A stretch of DNA of 64,000 bases from Guptibacillus hwajinpoensis (lineage in GTDB: Bacteria > Bacillota > Bacilli > Bacillales > Guptibacillaceae), in NCBI RefSeq assembly GCF_029277305.1, contig NZ_CP119526.1; one strand, given 5' to 3'. A model generated the notes under the pieces. It did not search any database and had not been told where the DNA came from. It saw only the letters and a program-made list of their open reading frames with translations. The position numbers and the translations under genes were made by a program. Below, one piece after another: positions 58,162 to 64,000 of this stretch (the first letter of the stretch is position 1; each line of letters starts with the position of its first letter).

Positions 58162-58824
58162 GTGAAGTTTCGCAGTGTTTTTGACATTATTGGTCCTGTT
58201 ATGATTGGCCCTTCTAGCTCCCATACTGCTGGAGCAGCAAGAATTGGACGAGTTGCAAGGCACCTCTTTGGGCGTGAACCGAAAAGCATAACGATTTCAC
58301 TTTACGGTTCCTTTGCAAGAACATACAAAGGACACGGTACTGACGTAGCATTAATCGGTGGCGTTCTTGATTATGACACTTTTGATGAGCGAATAGTGAA
58401 TGCGCTTTCAATAGCAAAAGAAAAGGAAATCAAGGTTCGATTCATCGAAGAAGATGCTATTACAGATCATCCAAACACCGCTCGAGTTTCTCTAAAAGAT
58501 GATCATGGAGAGATCGAGTTAGTTGGTATTTCGATCGGTGGCGGCAAAATAGAAGTAATTGAGCTAAATGGATTCGCGCTTGGACTTTCAGGAAATAGTC
58601 CGGCTATACTGGTTGTACATAATGATCGTTTTGGGGCCATTGCAGGTGTGTCAAATACGCTTGCCAAACATGAAATCAACATCGGTCATATGAATGTATC
58701 GAGAAAAGAAAAAGGTAAAGAAGCGCTAATGACCATTGAAGTTGATCAAAACATTCCACAAGTCGTTCTTGATGAAGTGGAGCTGTTACCAAATATCATT
58801 CAAGTTGCTAAAATAAGTGACTAA
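58162..58824 (+). CDS. sdaAB: L-serine dehydratase, iron-sulfur type, beta subunit
   Basis: Beta subunit of the two-chain [4Fe-4S] L-serine deaminase that converts serine to pyruvate and ammonia. The 220-residue protein starts with SVFDIIGPVMIGPSSSHTAGAARIGRVAR and ends with an ACT domain (ILVVHNDRFGAIAGVSNTLAKHEINIGHMNVS). I start at GTG 58162, behind GGTGGAG; a longer in-frame reading from 58006 runs through the fakA terminator. Its partner follows after 20 bases. Confidence 0.94.
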   Translation: MKFRSVFDIIGPVMIGPSSSHTAGAARIGRVARHLFGREPKSITISLYGSFARTYKGHGTDVALIGGVLDYDTFDERIVNALSIAKEKEIKVRFIEEDAITDHPNTARVSLKDDHGEIELVGISIGGGKIEVIELNGFALGLSGNSPAILVVHNDRFGAIAGVSNTLAKHEINIGHMNVSRKEKGKEALMTIEVDQNIPQVVLDEVELLPNIIQVAKISD

Positions 58825-58844
58825 CAGATCAAGGAGGAATGGCA

Positions 58845-59732
58845 ATGTTTCGAAATGTAGCAGAATTAGTAGAGTTAGCTCAATCAAAGAATGTGCCGAT
58901 TTCTGAGATTATGATTGCTCAAGAAATGGATTTTAGAGGCAGTACACGTGAACAAGTTTATAATCAAATGAAGAATAACCTCGAGGTAATGGAACAAGCC
59001 GTGGAAAGAGGGATCAAGGAAGATGTGCGCTCTCATTCAGGGTTAACTGGAGGGGACGCTGTTCTCCTTCAGGAATATATGAAAACAGGCAATTCTCTTT
59101 CAGGCCATATGATGCTTGATGCCGTTAGTAAAGCCATTGCAACGAATGAAGTGAATGCGGCAATGGGTACGATATGTGCAACACCTACTGCAGGTTCTGC
59201 AGGAGTTGTTCCTGGCACACTATTTGCTATTCGTGAGAAAGTTAATCCAACCGAAGAGCAGATGGTTAGATATTTATTTACTTCAGGAGCATTCGGTTTT
59301 GTCGTTGCAAATAATGCATCGATTTCTGGCGCGGCAGGTGGCTGTCAAGCAGAAGTGGGTTCAGCAACTGGTATGGCTGCTGCAGCCATTGTAGAATTGA
59401 TGGGTGGAACGCCAGAACAGTCATCTCACGCATTTGCTATTGCTCTTAAGAATATGCTTGGTCTTGTTTGTGACCCTGTTGCTGGTCTTGTGGAAGTTCC
59501 ATGCGTGAAACGGAATGCAATGGGGGCATCTAATGCTCTTGTAGCTGCAGATATGTCACTTGCTGGTATAACAAGTCGTATTCCATGTGATGAAGTGATC
59601 GATGCGATGTACAAAATCGGTCAAACGATGCCATCTGCTCTGCGTGAAACAGCTCAAGGTGGTCTAGCTGCAACGCCTACTGGTCGCGAGTTAGAAGCAA
59701 AAATATTTGGAGTATCTCTTGATAGGAAATGA
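58845..59732 (+). CDS. sdaAA: L-serine dehydratase, iron-sulfur type, alpha subunit
   Basis: Catalytic chain carrying the labile [4Fe-4S] cluster. The 295-residue protein has LTGGDAVLLQEYM, GTICATPTAGSAGVVPGTLF, SGAAGGCQAEVGSATGMAAA, LVCDPVAGLVEVPCVKRNAMG and IPCDEVIDAMYKIG; the cluster ligands are among these cysteines. ATG at 58845 is seven bases from AAGGAGG; an ATG at 58839 almost touches it. recG begins ten bases later. Confidence 0.95.
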   Translation: MFRNVAELVELAQSKNVPISEIMIAQEMDFRGSTREQVYNQMKNNLEVMEQAVERGIKEDVRSHSGLTGGDAVLLQEYMKTGNSLSGHMMLDAVSKAIATNEVNAAMGTICATPTAGSAGVVPGTLFAIREKVNPTEEQMVRYLFTSGAFGFVVANNASISGAAGGCQAEVGSATGMAAAAIVELMGGTPEQSSHAFAIALKNMLGLVCDPVAGLVEVPCVKRNAMGASNALVAADMSLAGITSRIPCDEVIDAMYKIGQTMPSALRETAQGGLAATPTGRELEAKIFGVSLDRK

Positions 59733-59742
59733 GTGAGAATCA

Positions 59743-61773
59743 ATGGACGATCGGATCACACAAATAAAAGGGATTGGTGATGAGAAAGCTGCTTCTCTCT
59801 CATCAATCGGTATAAATAAAATCACAGACTTAATTGAATATTTTCCATTTCGCTATGAAGATTATGAGCTAAAAGATCTTGCGGATGTTAAGCATGAAGA
59901 ACGCGCAACTCTGGAAGGGAAAGTTCATAGCGAGCCGGTCGTTCGCTTTTTTGGCAAGAAAAAATCACGTTTGTCTGTCAGGCTGTTAGTAGGGAAATTC
60001 CTCATAACAGCCGTTTTTTTTAATCGTGCGTTCTTAAAGAAACAGTTTACGCTCGGACAGATCGTGACAGTGACCGGTAAATGGGATCAGCATAAAATGA
60101 CCCTTTCTGCCAATGAAATCACGTTCTCATCCCACAATCCAGATGGAACGATTGAACCGATCTACCCTGTTGGCGGAGATGTAACAGTTAAGGCGATGAA
60201 GCGATACATCCAGCTTGCTCTGAAGCAATTTGGTGATCACATTGAAGAAAACCTTCCCGTACAAATGCTTGAACGATATAAGCTAATGCCGAGGAAATCT
60301 GCTGTTATGATGATGCATTCACCTGATTCTCATGAAGGTCTTAAACAGGCAAGAAGACGCTTTGTGTATGAAGAGTTGCTTCAATTTCAATTAAAAATGC
60401 AGATTTTCAGAAAAAGAGAGCGCGAAAGTACACAGGGAGCTGCGCAACGGTATGAGAAAGAGAAGCTTGATGAGTTTATTCAAAGCCTTCCATTCCCACT
60501 AACGGGTGCACAGAATCGGGTTGTCGGAGAGATTCTAACCGATATGGAAAGTACTTATCGTATGAATCGCTTACTACAAGGTGATGTTGGATCGGGAAAA
60601 ACCGTTGTAGCAGCAATAGGATTATATGCTAGTTATCTTGCGGGTCATCAGGGAGCGCTTATGGTGCCAACAGAAATTCTAGCTGAACAGCACAATGAAT
60701 CATTTCAAGACCTTCTTGGCGATCGATTGAATGTTGAACTTCTTACAGGATCTGTGAAAGGGAAAAAGAGAAGAGAGATTCTAGAGCGACTCGCGCTTGG
60801 AGAAGTTGACCTTTTAATAGGGACGCATGCTTTGATTCAGGACGAAGTGGTATTTAACAACCTTGGACTCGTAATTACAGATGAACAACACCGATTTGGT
60901 GTTGGTCAAAGAAGGGTTCTAAGAGAAAAAGGTCTGAGTCCTGATGTTCTCTACATGACTGCAACTCCAATTCCAAGAACCCTTGCCATTTCGGTTTTTG
61001 GGGATATGGATGTTTCAACCATCGATGAAATGCCAGCCGGACGAAAGCCAATCGAAACGTATTGGGCGAAGCCAAGTATGCTGACACGCGTCATTGATTT
61101 TGTGAAAAAAGAGTTGGATCAGGGTATGCAAGGCTATGTGATATGTCCGTTAATAGAAGAATCAGAGAAGCTTGACGTTCAGAATGCGATTGACGTTCAT
61201 TTTCAAATGCAAACTGCTCTTCCTGATTATCAAGTTGGGTTAATGCATGGACGTTTGAGCTCAGACGAGAAAGAAGCAGTAATGGATGAGTTCAGTAGAA
61301 ATGATGTACAACTTCTCGTTTCAACAACCGTAGTGGAAGTCGGTGTAAACGTTCCTAACGCAACGATCATGGTCATATACGATGCTGAGCGCTTTGGACT
61401 AGCTCAACTTCACCAACTTCGTGGACGTGTTGGTCGAGGTAGTGAACAATCATATTGTGTGTTGCTTGCAGATCCTAAATCCGAAGTTGGTAAAGAGCGA
61501 ATGCAAATTATGACGGAATCAAACGATGGATTTGTTTTGTCACAGCGGGACCTTGAACTACGAGGACCAGGTGACTTTTTTGGTCGAAAGCAAAGCGGTT
61601 TGCCTGAATTTAAAGTAGCGGACCTTGTTCATGATTACCGCGTTCTTGAAGTAGCGCGAAATGATGCTGCTGCACTCGTTGATTCCAGTGCATTCTGGGA
61701 AGATGAGACGTATAGTAGTCTTAGAAACTACCTAACCAATCAAGGCGTATTGAGCGGGGAAAAGCTTGATTAG
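59743..61773 (+). CDS. recG: ATP-dependent DNA helicase RecG
   Basis: Branched-DNA helicase that remodels stalled forks and Holliday junctions. The 676-residue protein has the N-terminal wedge OB domain (LEGKVHSEPVVRFFGKKKSRLSV), Walker A LQGDVGSGKTVVAAI, the DEAH-box variant ITDEQHRFGVGQRRVL, TATPIPRTLAISVFGDMD, and the C-terminal RGRVGRGSEQSYC with the TRG motif region RDLELRGPGDFFGRKQSG. Length is normal. The fapR promoter begins just after its stop. Confidence 0.97.
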   Translation: MDDRITQIKGIGDEKAASLSSIGINKITDLIEYFPFRYEDYELKDLADVKHEERATLEGKVHSEPVVRFFGKKKSRLSVRLLVGKFLITAVFFNRAFLKKQFTLGQIVTVTGKWDQHKMTLSANEITFSSHNPDGTIEPIYPVGGDVTVKAMKRYIQLALKQFGDHIEENLPVQMLERYKLMPRKSAVMMMHSPDSHEGLKQARRRFVYEELLQFQLKMQIFRKRERESTQGAAQRYEKEKLDEFIQSLPFPLTGAQNRVVGEILTDMESTYRMNRLLQGDVGSGKTVVAAIGLYASYLAGHQGALMVPTEILAEQHNESFQDLLGDRLNVELLTGSVKGKKRREILERLALGEVDLLIGTHALIQDEVVFNNLGLVITDEQHRFGVGQRRVLREKGLSPDVLYMTATPIPRTLAISVFGDMDVSTIDEMPAGRKPIETYWAKPSMLTRVIDFVKKELDQGMQGYVICPLIEESEKLDVQNAIDVHFQMQTALPDYQVGLMHGRLSSDEKEAVMDEFSRNDVQLLVSTTVVEVGVNVPNATIMVIYDAERFGLAQLHQLRGRVGRGSEQSYCVLLADPKSEVGKERMQIMTESNDGFVLSQRDLELRGPGDFFGRKQSGLPEFKVADLVHDYRVLEVARNDAAALVDSSAFWEDETYSSLRNYLTNQGVLSGEKLD

Positions 61774-61774
61774 C

Positions 61775-61803
61775 TTGCATAATCAAACGCCTCGGTATAT
61801 ACT
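61775..61803 (+). promoter_or_regulatory. Sigma-A promoter of fapR-plsX-fabD
   Basis: TTGCAT at 61775-61780 and TATACT at 61798-61803, spacing 17. It starts two bases after the recG stop codon. Confidence 0.75.
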
Positions 61804-61807
61804 ACCT

Positions 61808-61833
61808 TTTAGGACCTAGTCATAAGACTGAGA
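61808..61833 (+). promoter_or_regulatory. Candidate FapR operator
   Basis: TTTTAGGACCTAGTCATAAG followed by ACTGA resembles the FapR operator seen before B. subtilis fapR (core TTAGTACCTAGTCTTAA), with a few differences. It sits just downstream of the -10 element, where a bound repressor would block initiation. FapR releases DNA on binding malonyl-CoA, so the operon would be autoregulated. Confidence 0.6.
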
Positions 61834-61861
61834 TAAAGAGGATCATTCGATCCTCTTTATC
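61832..61861 (+). terminator. Perfect hairpin in the fapR leader, possible recG terminator
   Basis: Thirteen-base perfect stem GATAAAGAGGATC/GATCCTCTTTATC with loop ATTC. Only a weak T-rich stretch (CGTTTATTA) follows. It lies downstream of the fapR promoter and operator, so it would be part of the fapR mRNA leader as well as the end of recG mRNA. Confidence 0.55.
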
Positions 61862-61894
61862 CGTTTATTAATGCTAGATAGGCGGCGGTAGTGA

Positions 61895-62452
61895 ATGAAA
61901 AGGAGTAAAAAAGATCGGCAGGAGCAACTAAAGGAAACGATTGAGAGTACGCCTTTTATTACAGATGAAGAACTTGCAGATAAATTTAATGTAAGTATCC
62001 AAACAATTAGGCTTGATCGACTTGAACTTTCCATACCAGAATTGAGAGAACGTATTAAATATGTTGCTCAGCAACAGCTAGATGAAGTCAAAGCATTACC
62101 AATTGATGAAGTAATTGGTCAAATCATCGATTTGCAACTGGATGAGAGTGCAATTTCAATTCTAGACATTCGACCTGAGCACGTGTTTTCAAGAAATAAG
62201 ATTGCTAGAGGACATCATTTATTTGCACAAGCAAATTCGCTTGCGGTTGCAATTATTGATGATGAACTAGCTCTGACAGCGAAAGCAAATATTCGCTTTT
62301 CAAGTCAGGTAAAAGAAGGTGAACGAGTGGTAGCTAAAGCAAGCGTCACCGAACAAAGCAAAGACAGAACAACGGTGGAAGTGAATAGTTTTGTTCACAA
62401 TGAGAATGTCTTTACTGGTGAGTTTGTTATGTATCGCTCCACTAAATCCTGA
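61895..62452 (+). CDS. fapR: Malonyl-CoA-responsive transcriptional repressor FapR
   Basis: Repressor of fatty-acid and phospholipid synthesis genes. The 185-residue protein has an N-terminal DeoR-like helix-turn-helix (ITDEELADKFNVSIQTIRLDRLEL) and a C-terminal hotdog fold that binds malonyl-CoA (FSRNKIARGHHLFAQANSLAVAIID, ANIRFSSQVKEGERVVAKASV). The start ATG at 61895 is behind GGCGGTAG. It is followed after 14 bases by plsX, the B. subtilis order. Confidence 0.96.
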   Translation: MKRSKKDRQEQLKETIESTPFITDEELADKFNVSIQTIRLDRLELSIPELRERIKYVAQQQLDEVKALPIDEVIGQIIDLQLDESAISILDIRPEHVFSRNKIARGHHLFAQANSLAVAIIDDELALTAKANIRFSSQVKEGERVVAKASVTEQSKDRTTVEVNSFVHNENVFTGEFVMYRSTKS

Positions 62453-62466
62453 AGGGAAGATTTATT

Positions 62467-63462
62467 ATGAGACTTGCGATAGATGCAATGGGTGGCGACA
62501 ATGCGCCAAACGCTATTGTTGATGGCGTATATGAAGCAATTGAAGCTTTTCCCGATCTTTCAGTAACGATTGTTGGAGACGAAGAAAAACTTAACCCGCT
62601 TCTTAAAGGGAATAAAGATCGTGTTGCTGTTCTACACACAGAAGAATACATAACATCTGAGGATCAGCCAGTAAAGGCTGTCCGAAGAAAGAAAAATGCC
62701 TCAATGGTGCTTGCAGTCAATGAAGTGAAAGAAGGACGAGCAGATGCGGCTATTTCTGCTGGGAATACTGGGGCATTGATGGCAGCTGGTTTGTTGTACG
62801 TAGGCCGTATTAAAGGGATCGATCGTCCTGGCCTTGCACCTACCCTTCCAACTATTGACGAGAAAGGATTTGTCCTTCTTGATGTAGGCGCAAATATGGA
62901 TGCGAAACCAGAACACTTACTTCAATATGCTCATATGGGTTCGATCTACGCGGAGAAAGTTCGCGGAGTTAATAATCCACGTGTAGGTCTATTGAACATA
63001 GGAACAGAAGAAGGAAAAGGAAATGAACTAAGTAAAGAAGCATATGCGCTTCTCCAAGGTAGCGGTCTTAACTTTGTTGGGAACGTCGAGTCACGAGATA
63101 TACTAGGCAATGAAGCTGATGTTGTCGTATGCGATGGATTTTCTGGCAATCTGGTGTTGAAAACGATTGAGGGAACAGCGCTTACCATGTTTAAAATGTT
63201 AAAAGAAGAGCTAACTAGTTCATTAACAAGTAAAATGGCAGCAGGCGTTCTAAAACCGAAATTGAAGAATTTAAAAAGTAAACTTGATTACTCAGAATAT
63301 GGTGGTGCAGGACTATTCGGTCTTCGGGCACCGGTGATAAAAGCACATGGATCATCTAATGGTCGCGCTGTTTTTAGTGCTATTAAACAGGCGCGTATGA
63401 TGGTGACTGGAAATGTTGTATCAGCTATTCAAACATCGCTAAAACAGGAAGGGGATCAGTAA
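62467..63462 (+). CDS. plsX: Phosphate acyltransferase PlsX
   Basis: Converts acyl-ACP to acyl phosphate, the substrate of PlsY in phosphatidic acid synthesis. The 331-residue protein has MRLAIDAMGGDNAPNAIVDG, the conserved SAGNTGALMAAG, LLDVGANMDAKPEHLLQYA, LLNIGTEEGKGN and VVVCDGFSGNLVLKTIEG. GAAGGGAAG precedes the ATG. Its stop overlaps the fabD start by one base. Confidence 0.97.
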   Translation: MRLAIDAMGGDNAPNAIVDGVYEAIEAFPDLSVTIVGDEEKLNPLLKGNKDRVAVLHTEEYITSEDQPVKAVRRKKNASMVLAVNEVKEGRADAAISAGNTGALMAAGLLYVGRIKGIDRPGLAPTLPTIDEKGFVLLDVGANMDAKPEHLLQYAHMGSIYAEKVRGVNNPRVGLLNIGTEEGKGNELSKEAYALLQGSGLNFVGNVESRDILGNEADVVVCDGFSGNLVLKTIEGTALTMFKMLKEELTSSLTSKMAAGVLKPKLKNLKSKLDYSEYGGAGLFGLRAPVIKAHGSSNGRAVFSAIKQARMMVTGNVVSAIQTSLKQEGDQ

Positions 63463-64000
63463 TGGGTAAAACAGCATTTTTATTTCCAGGACAGGGTTCA
63501 CAGGCTGTCGGAATGGGACAAGCTTTTATGGAAGCTTACTCAGTATCGAAGGATGTTTTTACTGAGGCAGACAACCGATTAGATTTCGAATTAACAAAAC
63601 TTATTATGAATGGACCGATCGAAACGTTAACAAGAACTGAAAATACACAGCCTGCGCTCGTAACAGCAAGCGTTGCTGTTCTTGAGGCTCTTCGTGAAAA
63701 AGGGATTACAGCAGACTACACGGCTGGTCATAGTCTCGGAGAATATTCGGCACTTGTTGCTTCTGGATCTCTTACTTTTTCAGATGCAGTGTTTGCAGTT
63801 CGAAACCGTGGACTATATATGGAGGAAGCCGTTCCTTCAGGTGAAGGCGCAATGGCAGCTATTATGGGAATGGAGCGAGAAGATCTACAACAAATCGTTG
63901 ATGATGTTTCTGCTTCAACTGCTACCGTTCAACTTGCGAACTTGAATTGTCCAGGGCAGATTGTTATTTCGGGTGCTAAAGCAGGCGTTGAAAAAGCTTC
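63462..64000 (+). CDS. fabD: Malonyl-CoA:ACP transacylase, 5' part (FabD)
   Basis: Transfers malonyl groups to acyl carrier protein for fatty-acid elongation. The first 179 codons are present and run off the window. They show the N-terminal AFLFPGQGSQAVGMGQ and the nucleophile motif AGHSLGEYSALVASG, and later AAIMGMERE and NCPGQIVISG. The ATG overlaps the plsX stop (TAATG), with AGGAAGGGG upstream. It is the third gene of the fapR operon. Confidence 0.96.
   Translation, partial: MGKTAFLFPGQGSQAVGMGQAFMEAYSVSKDVFTEADNRLDFELTKLIMNGPIETLTRTENTQPALVTASVAVLEALREKGITADYTAGHSLGEYSALVASGSLTFSDAVFAVRNRGLYMEEAVPSGEGAMAAIMGMEREDLQQIVDDVSASTATVQLANLNCPGQIVISGAKAGVEKA

Noticed and set aside
1..64000. Search for defence islands, prophage, integrases, transposases, toxin-antitoxin pairs or secondary-metabolite genes
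   Set aside because: All genes longer than a few dozen codons with supporting signals belong to conserved Bacillus core families; nothing in the window resembles such a system.

Overview
The window is a continuous stretch of chromosome from an endospore-forming, low-GC Gram-positive bacterium of the family Bacillaceae. This follows from gene order and protein identity: a division/cell-wall (dcw) cluster leads into spoIIGA-sigE-sigG, ylmCDEGH-sepF-divIVA, ileS-lspA, the full pyr operon, then remA-gmk-rpoZ-coaBC-priA-def-fmt-rsmB-prpC-prkC-rsgA-rpe-thiN-spoVM-rpmB-yloU-fakA-sdaAB-sdaAA-recG-fapR-plsX-fabD, as in the Bacillus subtilis ftsA-to-fab region. Sporulation genes (spoVE, spoIIGA, sigE, sigG, spoVM) show it is a spore former. 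The genus cannot be fixed from this window. The gene order and GC-rich intergenic palindromes suggest a marine or alkaliphilic Bacillus relative, but that is a guess.

Layout. (1) 1-7.7 kb: 3' end of mraY, then murD, spoVE, murB, divIB, ftsA and ftsZ, covering peptidoglycan precursor synthesis and the divisome. murG and the ylxW/ylxX/sbp genes of B. subtilis are missing here. (2) 8.1-11.4 kb: a hom-thrC-thrB threonine operon between ftsZ and the sporulation genes. (3) 11.5-14 kb: spoIIGA-sigE-sigG, which builds the mother-cell and late forespore sigma factors. (4) 14.1-18.1 kb: ylmC, pgeF, ylmE, sepF, ylmG, ylmH, divIVA (septum and cell-pole functions). (5) 18.1-22.8 kb: T-box-controlled ileS, then lspA and an RluD-type pseudouridine synthase. 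(6) 22.8-35.7 kb: pyrR-pyrP-pyrB-pyrC-carA-carB-pyrK-pyrD-pyrF-pyrE, the complete UMP pathway, with three PyrR attenuators and an extra SAM methyltransferase gene at the end. (7) 36-42.7 kb: rqcH (minus strand), a Ca2+-type P-ATPase, yicC, remA, gmk, rpoZ. (8) 43-55.6 kb: coaBC, priA, def, fmt, rsmB, prpC-prkC, rsgA, rpe, thiT-thiN, spoVM, rpmB (minus strand). (9) 55.9-64 kb: yloU-fakA, sdaAB-sdaAA, recG, and the start of the FapR-controlled lipid operon fapR-plsX-fabD, which runs off the end.

The window is almost entirely conserved core genome; I see no defence system, prophage, transposase or CRISPR array. The non-routine signal is in the intergenic DNA. A family of short MITE-like repeats (ends near GGCTCTTTTC..ATTGTTGCT, often with a GC-rich palindromic core) occupies at least six sites, including two tandem copies between the pyr attenuator and pyrR. 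A compact multi-arm hairpin structure lies between rpoZ and coaBC, and a closed-stem leader precedes the L-serine dehydratase genes. RqcH carries Glu instead of the expected Asp in its conserved Asp-Arg pair. Start codons were set from ribosome binding sites and family N-termini; several genes appear to start with TTG.
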